NCBI GenBank assembly: GCA_003255065.1
Contig: QAOA01005290.1
Coordinates: forward strand, 37,955 to 101,954
Reading direction: 5' to 3'
Source: Cercis canadensis
Taxonomy: Eukaryota > Streptophyta > Magnoliopsida > Fabales > Fabaceae
Length of the DNA stretch: 64,000 nucleotides
In this document: positions 48,804 through 60,775 of the stretch, one piece after another
Layout of the letters: every line of letters starts with the position of its first letter
Numbering within the stretch: position 1 is the first letter of the stretch
The notes under the pieces: generated by a model
What the model was told of the DNA's origin: nothing
Seen by the model: the letters and a program-made list of their open reading frames with translations, nothing else
The model's database searches: none
Translations under genes and position numbers: made by a program

Positions 48804-49964
48804 ATGAATAATCAAAATGAGTCTCATTCATCTCACAAGCCTCCATTCTTCAATGGAGAAAACTATTCTTACTGGAAGGAAATGATGGAAATGTATCTCG
48901 AAGCTATTGACTATGATGTGTTGCAGATAGTCAGAAATGGTATCACTCATCCTACTAAAGTAGTGGAAGGAGCTACTGTCCCAAAAGAAGAGCATGAGTT
49001 TACTACTGAAGACAAACTCAGATTCACGTTAAACTCTATGGCCAAATACAATATTGTATGTGGTGTATCTGCTGCAGAGTATGAGAATATTGCCTCTTGT
49101 AACACGGCAAAAGAAATGTCGGACACACTTGCTGCCATTCATGAAGGAACAAGCCATGTCAAAGAAGCAAAGATAGACATATATTCCTCTAAGTATGAGA
49201 TGTTCCACATGACTCCAGATGAATCTCTAGATTCCTTCTTCGCTTGATTCTTAAGTATTATTAACAGTCTAAAAGGACTTGGAAGGGTCTATACTAAAAA
49301 AGAACAAGTCAAGAAGATTCTGAGGTGTCTCACTGAAAAATGGGATTCCAAAGGAACTGTCCTACTTCAATTTGTAGAAACAAATGATCTTACTGTTGAT
49401 AATCTTAGAGGCACTCTTGAATCACACCAGATGCTGATTATGGAAAAGAAGAACATGGCAGGAGAAAGAAAGAAAAGCTTGGCTCTCTCTTAAGATGTTC
49501 AAGAAACTAGTACTCAAGGAGAAGTAGCCTCTAGTGAAGAAGATGTAGCTTTGATAGCAAGAAGAGTTCTCAATATGATGAGAAAAAGGAAGGAAAAGAA
49601 GAGATTTCCACCAAAAGTTCACAAGGACTTCAACAAGGGAGATAGTAGCAAGGAGCCTATCATCTGCTATGAATGCAAAAAGCCAGGTCACATTAAACCT
49701 AAATGTCCGAACCTCAACAAGAAGAGGTTCTTTAGAAAGGAGAAAAAGAAAGCTATGATGGCTACTTGGAATGATGAAGACTCAGCATCAGAAAGTGATG
49801 AATTAGAAAAGGAAAATGCAGCCAACCTATGTTTGATGGCAATCGGAGAAGGGTCTGGAGAAAAGTGTGAAGTAAATGATCTAGACCTTGAACTCTTGCC
49901 TACTTATGATGAACTAAGTCTAGCTTTTGATGATATGTCTTTTGATTATGAGAAAAAGACTTAA
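48804..49964 (+). pseudogene. Sirevirus gag with two nonsense codons
   Basis: A single frame of 386 codons from ATG at 48804 encodes a Copia gag. It has PPFFNGENYSYWK near the N-terminus, an LTR-retrotransposon gag domain (ILRCLTEKWDSK) and one CCHC zinc knuckle, CYECKKPGHIKPKC, at about residues 290-303. It ends in an acidic tail. Stops at 49245-49247 (TGA) and 49491-49493 (TAA) interrupt it without shifting the frame. An intact gag would form the capsid and bind the RNA genome. Confidence 0.93.
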
Positions 49965-50476
49965 AAAAATCAGCACCTGAAAGAAAATCATAAAAGATCA
50001 AATCAATGTGACAGAAGAGCTTGAAAAAGATAATGCTGGTTTAATTGATAGACTTAAGACACTTTAGCATCAAAATAATCTTCTTGAAAAAGAAAATCAT
50101 TTCACTTCTTCTCTCAAAAATGAAAATGACAAACTAAAAGGAAAAGTGAATGAGTTGTCTGGAGACTTAGTCAAGTTTGTTAAGGGAAGAAATAATCTTA
50201 ATTCCATCCTAGGAAAGCAAATAGTAAGCAATAATAAATCTGGTTTAGGTTATATTCAGCCTAGCATTTCAAAAGTTTCGAAAACCTCTTTTGTAAAGCT
50301 TCTCTCCCACACTCCTTTTCGAAAGGAACTTGCTTCTATTGTGGTCATGTAGGACACTTTCCTAATGCATTCTATTATAAGAAACTTTGTGTTGCAAGAA
50401 AGATGGTATGGATGCCTAAAGGCACATTTGTCTCTAACATGAAAGGACCCAAAGAACTTTAGGTACCTAAGTCTCT
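49965..50476 (+). pseudogene. gag-pol linker with a second zinc-knuckle-like segment
   Basis: The frame continues with coiled-coil-like Lys/Glu/Asn-rich sequence (ENHFTSSLKNENDKLK). After a frameshift near 50308 a CFYCGHVGHFPNA segment follows, a partial second CCHC motif whose final Cys/His are altered. Several stops are present. It normally links gag to protease. Confidence 0.7.
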
Positions 50477-52135
50477 GTGATTCTATTTCAGGTTTCCTAT
50501 CAAGCCAAAAGTGAGTGCTGGTATCTAGACAGTGGTTGTTCAAGACACATGACTGGAGATCCTTCAAAATTTGTCTCCATTAACCAAATGGATTTAGGAG
50601 ATGTCTCTTTCAATGACAATAGCAAAGGTAGAATTGTCAGATTAGGTAAAATCAAAATCTCTCCTAATCTACTCATTGACAATGTCTACTTAGTTAAAGG
50701 CTTGATGTACAATTTGCTGAGCATAAGTCAACTTTGTGATAAGGGTCATAAAATCACTTTTGAAACTCCTTATTGCATTATTCACAAGAAAAATTCTGAT
50801 GATGTTTTGTTTGTTGGTCAAAGATGTTCCAATGTATATATTGTTTCTGGAGAATCTTTGAAATCAAAAGAGGAAACATGTTTCTCTTCTCAAAATAATA
50901 CCTCTTGGTTGTGGCATAGAAGACTTGGACATGTAAATTTTAAACTTATTTCAAAGCTTTCTAAAAAGGAGCTGGTTTCTGGTTTGCCCAAACTAGCTTT
51001 CGAAAAAAGCAAAGTTTATGCTGCTTGTCAGCAAGGCAAACAAATCAAATCCTCTTTCAAGTCTAAGAAAGAATTGTCATCCTCTAGGCCAGTTCAACTT
51101 TTCCATATGGATCTCTTTGGACCAGCATCTACATCTAGTCTAAATAGAAAGAAATATTGCTTTGTCATTGTGGATGATTTTTCTAGATTTACTTGGGTTT
51201 TTTTTCTTGCTCATAAGGAAGATACTTTTGAGATTTTTGAAAGATTTAGCAAAAAGGTTCAAAATGAAAAGGGTTTTGCTATCACCTCAATTAGAAGTGA
51301 TCATGGTGGGGAATTTGAAAAAAAGTTATTTCAAAGCTTTTGTGAAAAACAAGGAATCCGCCACAATTTTTCTTGCCCTAGAACCCCCCAACAAAATAGT
51401 GTGGTTGAAAGGAAAAATAGAACTTTAGTTGAGATGAGAAGAACCATGCTTTGTGAAAATAATTTGCCAAAATACTTTTGGGCTGAAGCTGTCAACACAG
51501 CATGCTATATTTTAAATAGATGTTTAATTAGGCCTATTTTAAAGAAAACTCCATATGAGCTTTGGAAAGGAAGAAAACCTAATATGAGCTATTTTCATGC
51601 TTTTGGCTGTAAATGTTTTATGCTGAATAATGGAAAACATCACTTAGGTAAATTTGATTCAAAATTTGATGAAGCTATCTTTCTTGGCTACTCCTTATCA
51701 AGCAAAGCTTATAGAGTCTATAACAAAAGAACCCTTGTTGTAGAAGAATCAATGCATGTAGTCTTTGATGAATCTAACTATCCCTTGGTTTCAAAAGCCC
51801 TTGAGGAAAATGAAGTAGTGCAGGAAAACCTCAAAGGATCCTCCAAAGAAGAGAAAGTTCAAGAAAAGGGAACAACACAAATTCCTTGCGATTCAATTCA
51901 CATTAAACTGGACTTTTCAGAACCAGTTCAGGAAGAAGCTGCTCAGAAGAATGTAAGAGACTCACTGCCAAAAGAAACCAGAATTCTAAAAGATCATCCA
52001 ATTGAAAAAGTGATTGTTGACTTGGAAAGAGGAATCAGTACAAGAGCATCTCTTTGGGATAAACATGTTAACTTGGCTCTTTTATCTCTATCCGGGCCTA
52101 CCAAAATTGGTGAAGCACTACTTGGTGAAGCATAG
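50477..52135 (+). pseudogene. Sirevirus protease and integrase
   Basis: Domains in order: protease core WYLDSGCSRHMTG (residues ~14-26); GAG-pre-integrase with WLWHRRLGHVNF but a damaged zinc site (VYAACQQGKQ, first Cys replaced); integrase core with HMDLFGP (first Asp), SDHGGEF (second Asp) and VVERKNRTL (Glu), so the DDE triad is intact. The frame ends at a TAG (52133-52135) in place of a Trp-like codon, and reverse transcriptase continues in the same frame. The GKFDSKFDEAIFLGYS module follows the core. Confidence 0.93.
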
Positions 52136-52138
52136 ATC

Positions 52139-53606
52139 ATGACAATGCAAGAAGAGCTGAATCAATTCTCAAAAAATCAAGTGTGGACTCTTGTACTTGA
52201 ACCAAAAGATCACTCAATCATTGGTACAAGATGGGTCTTCAGAAACAAGTTTGATGAGGAAGGGAAGATTGTGAGAAATAAAGCAAGACTGGTAGCTCAA
52301 GGCTTTAATCAGCAGGAAGGTATAGATGTTGAAGAAACTTTTGCTCCAGTAGCTAAATTAGAAGCTATTATAATGTTTCTTGCATTTGCATCTTTCAAAG
52401 GTTTTAAGGTTTTTCAAATGGATGTGAAAAGTGCATTTTTAAATGGCTATATTAATGACGAAGTGTTTGTCAAACAGCCCCCTGGATTTTCCTAATCATG
52501 TTTATAAACTTTCAAAAGATCTCTATGGTCTTAAGCAAGCTCCTAGAGCTTGGTATGATAGACTTAGTGAATTTCTCATGAGAAATAATTTTGTAAGAGG
52601 AAAAGTTGATACCACTTTGTTCACTAAGAGATCATCTCATAATATTCTCATAGTTCAGATTTATGTTGATGACATTATCTTTGGATCAACTAACAATAAG
52701 CTGTGCAAGAATTTTGAGATACTAATGAAAAGTGAGTTTGAAATGAGTATGATGGGAGAACTTAACTTTTTCCTTGGACTTCAAGTTAAGCAACTCAAAG
52801 ATGGGATTTTCATCAATCAGTCCAAGTACGCAAGAGAGTTACTCAAGCGTTTTGGCATGGACAATGCAAAAGGGATTTCAACTCCTATGAGTCCTACTAC
52901 AAAACTGGTTCTGGATGAAAAGGGTAAATCTGTTTGTGAGAAAAGGTTTAGAGGAATGATTGGATCTTTACTATATTTAATTGCCAGTAGGCCAAATATC
53001 ATCTTCTCAGTTTGTGCATGTGCTAGGTTTCAAGTCAATTCAAAGGAATCTCATTTAACTGTTGTTAAAAGAATCTTTTGATATCTAATTAATTCTGTAA
53101 ATGTTGGCTTGTGGTTTAATAGAACCAGTTCTTTCGAACTAGTTTCATACATAGATTCTAACTATGCTGGCTGTTCCATTGATCGAAAAAGCACAAGTGG
53201 AGGTTGTCATTTTCTTGGAGGAGCTTTAGTGTCTTGGCAATCAAAGAAGCAAAATTCAGTTGCTCAATCAACAGTTGAAGCTAAATACATGACTGCTGGA
53301 TTGTGTTGCTCACAAGTACTATGGATGAAGCAGCAACTTGTTGATTATGGTATAATTTTGAACAAAATCCCATTGCTTTGTGACAATACAAGTGTCATAA
53401 ACATTGCAAGAAATCTAGTGCAACATTCTAGAACAAATCATATAGACATAAAGCATCACTTTCTTAGAGATCATGTTCTTAAGGGTGACATTGAACTTTC
53501 CTTTATTAACACTGAGGATTAGCTTGCTGATATTTTTACAAAACCTTTAGCTGAAGAAAGGTTCTATCTCTTAAGGCATGAATTAGGCATGATCAATATG
53601 CATTGA
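52139..53606 (+). pseudogene. Sirevirus reverse transcriptase and RNase H, frameshifted
   Basis: RT begins MQEELNQFSKNQVW; WVFRNKFDEEG and FQMDVKSAFLNG are clear. After PPGF the frame shifts at about 52490, then YGLKQAPRAWYDRLS and the catalytic YVDD (in QIYVDDIIFGS) follow. RNase H shows SYIDSNYAG, SVAQSTVEAKYM and LLCDNTS. A TGA (53079-53081) and a TAG (53520-53522, in ED-LADIFTKPL) interrupt it, and the natural end is TGA at 53604-53606. Confidence 0.93.
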
Positions 53607-54245
53607 TGAAGTGTTTTCTATGTATATACTTGTTGTTTGTTCATATACATTTCATTCTTTTTGAATTTTGATTGGTTGATGAATATTTTCAGTTTTTGCT
53701 AATCTCTTCTGAAATTGTTAAAAAAAAATCTATTTTTTTTGGACAATCTTCCTTTTTATGCTCAAAATTTATCCCTGATCATTTTTGAGTTTTTTGACCT
53801 ATCAATTTTCTGAATAAACTTGACCGTGTCTGGATTCTTATTTGAAGAAATATCAACTTTTTCTTTGGGAATACTGCTTCATGAATTTATCTCTCAAAAA
53901 TTCCTCTTTGTGTGTTTGCTGGACTAAAATTTTATTTTAGGCCAAAATTATTTTTGACCCTCTTTGCACTTCGGCCTGCGTTCTTTGGCGTTTGGCCAAA
54001 ATGCACGCTTCATCTTAGCTCAATGTTCAATTTTATTGTCTTTGGCAAAAATGCACTGTTTTATCTCAATGCATTCCCGGGCTAAATTTTCTCTCTTCTT
54101 CCTTCAAAAGTGAACCTAACTGTTCACCTTCTTCTGCATTCACTCCTCTGTTCTTACCTATTTTCCGCATTCATTTTGCACGTTCTCCTTTCTCCTCGGT
54201 AAGTGCTTGATCGTGCTCCATTGGCTGCCATTATATTAATCAAAG
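53607..54245 (+). other. Non-coding spacer between pol and ORF3
   Basis: T-rich sequence with no ORF. Spacing of this kind before an extra ORF is usual for env-class Sireviruses. It could hold a splice acceptor for an ORF3 subgenomic RNA, but none can be proved. Confidence 0.5.
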
Positions 54246-55464
54246 TTGGAAACTTCCAGAGTAATGGATGGAAGAAGAGTAAGCCAGCGTTTGAGAGCTC
54301 AGTTCAAAGGAAAGACAAAAGTAGAATCCTCTCGTGAGAAGCCATTTCAAGTGGAAGACTCATCTTCTTCAGAGGAACCTGAAGACATTGAACCGATCCT
54401 TCATAGAGCAAGCATGTTTGCCTCCAGTTCTGTCAAAGGGAAAGCTAAAATGTCTTCTCCTCTTTCTTCCCCTATTCCAGAACCTATCTCAGAACCCCTA
54501 TTTCCATGGCTTCCTCTTGAAGCTCCACCCTCTGATTCTCCTACAGCTTCTCCTCCTCCATCACCAATTCCATTTCCTTCACATACTCCTTCACCCTCTC
54601 AATCATCATCACCTTCTATAAACCCCAAACCATCCGAGACTTCATCCATTCTTAACCCTCCAAAGGATTCCTCTCCAATTCCATCTGCTTCAAATGTTCC
54701 TGAGTCCTTTCCTACAACAAAGCCTTTAGAGCCCTCTCTTCGTCCTAGAAGAAAGAAAATGTTTGCAAGAAAAACAACATTTATGCCAAGACGGGATCCA
54801 AAAGTCTCTACTCCTCAAGACAAAGTCTCAACTCCAATGGCTTCACCATCATCTTCTAAGGCTAAGGTCCCAGCTTCTCAGAGCAAAGCATCAATCTCTT
54901 GGGGCAAAAGGTCTAAGACTAAAACTTCTGCTTCGAAATCCACCAAAAGCCCCTCTACAAAAAGGACTCCCGATAAAAAGTCATCTGTCACAAGCTCTGC
55001 TGATAAAAGAGCATCTGAGAATACTCCTGATCAACCTGTTCCAGAGTCAAATCCAGATGCTAAAAGAAGTCCCACTGAATTTGAAAGTGTTGCAGCACAG
55101 GAGAATTTTCACAAAATCTATGACAAAAGGACCGTTGCACCAGGTTGCATCATTGAGTGGGACTCGCCCTCCTCAGTCACTCAATCAGTTGAAGAAATCT
55201 TTGCTGACATGGGATGGTTAGGCATGCTGAAAATCAATGAGCCAGTTATGCCAAAGGTAATCCGCCTATTTTATGCTCATCTTCATCCTTTAAAAGGATC
55301 TGAGTCTGGAACTATTTATTTAAAATCCTTTATTGTTGGTGAGGAAGTAGTTATCTCTGAAAAACTTCTGGCTAGTATTCTAAAATTGCCTCTAAAAGGA
55401 GATTCTAGGTTTGTTCAGAAAGTTTGGCCTACTGATTTGATATATTTCGATGTTGTCATGGCTT
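54246..55464 (+). pseudogene. Sirevirus third ORF (env-position), 5' part, interrupted by solo LTR
   Basis: ATG at 54246 opens a 406-codon frame. About residues 1-285 are Ser/Pro/Lys-rich and low complexity. About 285-405 form a folded segment (IIEWDSPSSVTQSVEEIF, VIRLFYAHLHPLKGSES, LLASILKLPLKG). This resembles the 'putative plant transposon protein' domain found in many plant retroelements. No signal peptide or membrane segment is evident, so an envelope role is not supported. The frame is cut at 55464 by a solo LTR and resumes in the same register at 56889. Confidence 0.8.
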
Positions 55465-56883
55465 TGATGAACACACTTTTTATACAATAGTTATCCCTCA
55501 TACTTAGTCTTTAAACCTTTTTTGGGCTGAATTGAGTAGACTTGGACCTCATTTGATGACTTTGGATCCATTTGTGCCTAATTGCAATTTCCAGCAATAC
55601 TGAGCATTTTATGCTGTCTCTGTGTTTCGTGCATATCTTGAGTTCTGTATGTCTAACAATTTCTAGTCTTACCTTGTAGGAAAGCTGAGAGAATTATCTA
55701 CAACTTTCATTCAGGGCTCCAAAGCTAATTCGGAAGTTCAGAAGGTCATATGCAGCCTGGAATCTAGAGAAGACATTCTGTCGCAGGATCCTGACCTACA
55801 TGCAGTCTTTGGGACATAACTTGAGCTGAAGATGTCATATGGACTTGAAACTGGTCCCATTGGAAAGCTAACAGACAGAGCTTAAATTGTTATGAAGACC
55901 AGTGCACCATATTTTATATTGTAGATGGTCTTATTTGCTGTAGAAGTTGGCTGATGGTTCTAGACACCTATTGGCACTTAAATAGGCCTAACTTCCTCAT
56001 GATAAGTCCAAATGAGCCCAAACCAAAGCTCAATTAAAGCTAAGGCCCATGGGAACAAGTGTGCCCCAAGGAAAATTTGGGTGTGCATGTAAAATTGGAG
56101 GTCTATATCTTCAGAAAGGGGCAGCCGACATTCATATCAAGTCAATTAGATATTTTAGACAGCTTTTGAGCTTTCCTTAGTCTTTAAGTTTTCTCTTTAG
56201 ATATTTTGCAAGAACTTGGCTTCTCTTGTTCATGGAGGGCTAATTCATCAAATCAATCCAGGTTTTGGCTGTTCTGATTATTGGTTTTGAGATTATGTGT
56301 TGTTGTTATTCATTTAGTTGTTAATCAAGTTCTTTCAATCCTCTAAAATATTCTGTTTGAATTGCTTAATTCGGATTTGGATTTTCATATTCTGTTTGCA
56401 TGTGATAAAAGAGGATTGTATGGTTAATTAATAGTTCTAAGCTTGGATGGATTAATTACCTTGGCTGGATTTTGGACTTAGGTTAAACTGGACTTGAATG
56501 TTTGCTTAATTCATTTAGTCTCCTGTTGAACCGAATTCTGGTTGCTTAACTAGTGGACATCCATAGAACATTAAGAGGCTTCTTGATATGTTTTAAAGGC
56601 CAAGAACATGGCTAATAATTAAATAGATCCTTGGAAATCAAGGATAGATCAAAATCAGAATTAGTTAAGACTTGGATTGGTTGTTTACCCTAAAACTTTA
56701 CCACTTACCATTAATTTCTGTTAATCACATGAACAAACAAAACCCCCCTGTTGATATGTTTCTAAATATGATTCACTAAATAGAACAATCTTTAGGTTCG
56801 ACTTAGGGCTGCCTTATGCTACAAGTAGCTTAGGTAACCGACCTTAAACTTTAACTAATTTGAGGAGCCTCGGCAGCTCATCA
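55465..56883 (+). mobile_element. Solo LTR nested in the Sirevirus ORF3, 1419 bp
   Basis: It starts TGATGAACAC and ends GCAGCTCATCA, flanked by an exact 5-bp duplication GGCTT (55460-55464 and 56884-56888). It is homologous in reverse to 57762-59214: AAAGCTGAGAGAATTATC with the nearby CTACAACTTTCATTC, and later GACTTGAAACTGGTCCCA. It contains no internal region. Confidence 0.92.
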
Positions 56884-56888
56884 GGCTT

Positions 56889-57625
56889 CTGTGTGTGATT
56901 TTCTTGATCAAAGGGGGAAGGGAAGACCTCCCAGAATTCACTGCTTTAATTCCACATCCAGGACCCTTGCCAAAATCATCACCTCACACCTTTTACCTCG
57001 AATTGGCAGCCATAGTGAGTTCACCACTCCTGACCTATATCTTTTGTATCACCTAAAGAATCACCTTCCTCTAAACTTGCCCAGATTAATCTTAAGTACA
57101 ATGGCTGCCTCTGTTAAAGGGTCAAGAACTAAAACTAGTCTTCCCTATGGCATCCTAATTGTAAAATTATGCAAGTACTTTAAGGTTGATCTCACCTCAT
57201 TTGAGTCAGAACCCCTTCCTGCCAAGTTCATTCTAAAAAGACCCTTGCCTGCTACTTTCTTCTGTCCTGATCCTTCTCTTAGCCAGACCTCTGTAAAGGG
57301 AAAGAAACAAGCAGCATCCACTAGTACTCCCCATGTCAAGACCAAGAGGCAAGCTGCTGAACCCTCAACCAGTTCCAAACCCTCAAAGAAGGCAAGGAAA
57401 CAAGCTCCATCAGCACAGCCATTTGAAGAAGTGGATCATGTAGAATGGGTGGCTTCAGTCAATCCAGAGGAATTGGCAAACCAAATTGGCAGGCAACTTA
57501 ATTTCTTTCAAACTCTGGTTTTTAACAACAATGCTCGAATGATAGCAATGGAAAGGGATCTATTAGATATCAAAGCTCAATTAGCTCATCTCATTGCCTC
57601 TCAATCATCTTCCTCATTTGACTAG
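56889..57625 (+). pseudogene. Sirevirus third ORF, 3' part
   Basis: The frame of the 5' part continues after the target duplication. Visible are HSEFTTPDLYLLYHLKNH and LPRLILSTMAAS, then TSLPYGILIVKLCKYF, which continue the same 'plant transposon protein' domain. A Lys/Ser/Thr-rich linker and a C-terminal helix likely to form a coiled coil (ERDLLDIKAQLAHLIA) follow. The stop is TAG at 57623-57625. No other break is seen, so this ORF was less decayed than pol before the insertion. Confidence 0.8.
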
Positions 57626-57761
57626 ATTGTTTGATTCGATTTCAATGTGTCTATTTTTGCTACCATTTCAATTGTATTTGTAGCATAGAAAAACATTTTT
57701 CAGCCTATGCTTTTACTAATTCTCATGCATCATCCATCTATGACATTTCCTGATTACATAT

Positions 57762-59214
57762 TGATTGGAAATGTCGCTTAACCAATTAAATTAAACCGAA
57801 TCCCTTAATTAGAATGCAATAGAGGGCATAATCCGGGTTTGTCTCACAAGGAATGCAATGTGTAATCAATAATTTCAAGTTAAAAACAGGGGATTGTAAA
57901 ACAAAATTGTATTTCTAGATTGTAAAAAACATAATTGAAATAGGATTAATTAAGTTGATTAAAACGTAACCTAGCTAGACATTCATCCATAAACCGGTTT
58001 GATCCATCCTAGATTAACATGAGTGATTAAGTCCTAATGCAGCAATACTAATTGAGTTTAATCACAACCGAAATCTCTAATTATGACTAATTATTCCTAC
58101 TAAGTTATCACTTAGAATTTGATTAACCTCATTCAATTACTAATCTTGTAATCACAATGATTAAGCAATTAGTGGCTAATCTGAAAACCGAACCTCAATT
58201 AGCAATTCTTCAAAGGATTCATGCACAGAATTAAAGATTAATCAATCTAAATTCTATTTCACACCTAAACATCCATATAAATCACAAAGATCTCCATGAT
58301 CCATATAAAATATCCAGACAATCAGAATCCAATGAAAAACAAAATTGCATTAAGCTTAATCAAATTAAGTACATAATCTCAAGAACAAAACCGAATTTAA
58401 TCAGAAGTCTAACTTGGTTACGAGAGTTCTACTCCTCCATGGTCATGAAATCCAAGCTCTAATGAGGGAAGAAAACCATAGTTCAATAAGTTCCAGCAAA
58501 TACAAGAGAGAAAACTAAAACTGTCTAGTCTAGAATTGATAACTCGTCTGCCTCCTTTCTCTGATTATAACTTCCTAACTTTCATGCACACCCAATTTAT
58601 CCCTAACCTAGTTTAAACCTCTGGACCTCAGCTTCAAATGGGCTCCGGTTTGGGCCTAATTGGGCCTGAATTGAGGAAGTTAAGCCCATTTAAGTCCATC
58701 TAGGTCCATATAGGTCTCTGGACTAATCAGCCATTTTCGACAGGTAATAAGACCATCTTAAATTCATACTTTTTTGAACTGTCCTTCATAACAATTGAAT
58801 CCCTGCATCTTAGGTTTCCAATGGGACCAGTTTCAAGTCCATACGACATGTACAACACAAGTTATGGTCCAAACACTGAATGCAGGTCAGGATCCAGCAG
58901 CAGCAACTCTACTCTGACTTCCGGGTTAAATTTGACCCACTGAACGTCTAACTTGGCCTTGGAGGTCTGAATGAAAGTTGTAGATAATCCTATTAGCTTT
59001 CCTACAAGGCAAGAACAACAATTTTTAGACATCCATAACTAAAGATATACCCGAAATACAGAATAGTGTCAAAACCCTAATAATGCTGAAAAACACACTT
59101 AAGCCCAATTTGAACCTAATTAATGAAATATGATCCAAGCCCAACAAATAGGCCCAAAATAGGATTAGGAGGTTAAAAATAAGATTAATTAATATATAAA
59201 AATACTGTTCATCA
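57762..59214 (-). mobile_element. Solo LTR nested in the Sirevirus 3' region, 1453 bp, inverted relative to 55465-56883
   Basis: Minus-strand ends are TGATGAACAG and CCAATCA, with the exact 5-bp duplication CATAT (57757-57761 and 59215-59219). It shows similarity to the neighbouring solo LTR along most of its length, but the two are clearly diverged. So they are separate insertions of related elements. Confidence 0.92.
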
Positions 59215-59510
59215 CATATGATTTGATTTTATGTGGTAATATTCTATTTTGATTGCTAAAATGCTCTAATCCCTTCACTGATTTTATTTTATGATCTGTT
59301 TCTACCCCTGTCTTTTTGAAAATGCCAAAGGGAGAGAAATTATGTGGAATAACCTGTTTGAATAGTTTGTTTGAACTGCTATCTCTGTTGGAATTGTAAT
59401 TGAAACAAGTTAATGGTATAATTTCTTATTACTGGACAGGTCAAGTGAGAAAACTCCCTTCTGTCATCTAGTTATAGAGAACTGATTCTTAGTTCTAGTG
59501 GGCATGAATT

Positions 59511-59563
59511 AAGGGGGAGCTTTTTCACACACTCATTATTGTCATCATCAAAAAGGGGGAGAT
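59511..59563 (+). promoter_or_regulatory. Two polypurine tracts before the 3' LTR
   Basis: AAGGGGGAGC (59511-59520) and AAAAGGGGGAGAT (59551-59563). The second abuts the 3' LTR and would prime plus-strand DNA synthesis. Multiple polypurine tracts are a described trait of Sireviruses. Confidence 0.85.
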
Positions 59564-60710
59564 TGTTAGCCCCACAAGTCTTTAAACCTGTTTTGATGAT
59601 AACAATAATATCTTGCTATCTCTTACATGTGTTGTTTGTCTTGTCACTATTAATGTTTGCTATGTTTTTTAAGATGTTATTCAGATCAATCCTCAAATGG
59701 AGTCTTGAACTTGTTCTTCAGAACCAATTCTTGCATATGTGATGAGTCTTCAAGATTGCTGATGTGGACAAAGTCCTACATGGACTCTGGGCCAAAGATT
59801 TCCTTTTCACAACTCTGAGTAAGAGTGTATCCTTAGAGAATAGAAAGCTTCATTTCTAAGTACTATTTTGAAAAGCTCATACTTCAAGAAAGCTATCTAC
59901 TCTTTACACAAAAGAAAGACTTTTTTGGACAAAAGGACAAATGGTCAAGTGACTGATTGACAAGGAGTCAACCGGTTGGTAGCTCATTTTTTCCCTCACC
60001 ATTCGGTTCTTCACGTGTACAAGAGAGATGATAAAGCAAGGACACTTCCAAGAGGCTTTAGCATGCATGTAGTGGAGAAAAGAAGAAAGTATTTTCATAG
60101 AGAGAGAGGGAAGTCATTGTTGAAAGCTGAGCTCTCCATTTTCTTCTTCCTCTTCTCGGCCATTTCTTTATGCTTCAAGTTCTTCATTGTAATATATATA
60201 CTCTGTGAGAGAGTTTCTTCTTGGGGCTACAACAAAACAATTTGGTTCTATAAACTTGGATTTCTATAGAGAAATCCATGTGAGTAATCTCTAGGGTATT
60301 AGAGAGAGAGAGTTCATGGAGAGCTTGGGAAACAAAAACCATGGGAGTTAAGCTTGAAGAAGCTTGGAAAAATAAACTTGGTGTAAAGCTTGGAGAAGCT
60401 TGGAAAAAAACCTTTAAGTATAGTGGAACCCCATTAACATAGGAGAAGTGGATGTAGGCATGTTAAACCGAACCACTATAAAATCTTTGTCTGATCTCTC
60501 TTGTCTTGATCTATGATTCTTTGGATATTTCTCTATCTGTGTTGTTCATGTTTTGCTGAGTGATTTCGATATACTCATGTTTAGTATTTGTTAAAGAACT
60601 AGTTTGTAAGAACCAGTTCTTCAACAAATCTATGACTTGAGTCAAATTTCAAGAACAAATTTTTAACAATTCCTATTCACCCCCTCTAGGAATAGAATCT
60701 GCAACTCTCA
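59564..60710 (+). repeat. 3' LTR of the Sirevirus
   Basis: 1147 bp, TG...CA, homologous over its full length to the 5' LTR and to the solo LTR at 1589-2755. It ends at the target duplication AATGC. Confidence 0.95.
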
Positions 60711-60775
60711 AATGCCTGTTATATGACACCACTCACTTCTCACTTTTGTGCAATGGTCAGTGATATAGAGAAACG
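60711..60775 (+). pseudogene. Bystin pseudogene, C-terminal part, right of the Sirevirus
   Basis: After the duplicated AATGC the sequence resumes with the bystin PVIWHQSLL.FVQ region, but Trp is a stop (TGA) and a second stop follows. This shows the gene copy was already a good host site for the insertion. Homology ends near 60775. Confidence 0.8.

Larger units (their letters stand above)
47579..60710 (+). mobile_element. Full-length Sirevirus-type Copia retrotransposon, 13,132 bp, with two nested solo LTRs
   Basis: LTRs at 47579-48718 and 59564-60710 share TGTTAGCCCCACAAGTC...CTCTCA ends. The 5-bp target duplication AATGC is exact (47574-47578 and 60711-60715). The order is PBS, gag with CCHC knuckle, protease-integrase, RT-RNase H, a long third ORF, then polypurine tracts. 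This order (integrase before RT, extra ORF after RNase H, ~10 kb without the nested inserts, doubled polypurine tract) fits the Sirevirus lineage. gag and pol carry stops and a frameshift, so it is not autonomous as it stands. Confidence 0.95.

Noticed and set aside
54246-57625. Calling the Sirevirus third ORF an envelope gene
   Set aside because: It sits in the env position, but no signal peptide, fusion or transmembrane segment could be seen, so only the positional label is used.
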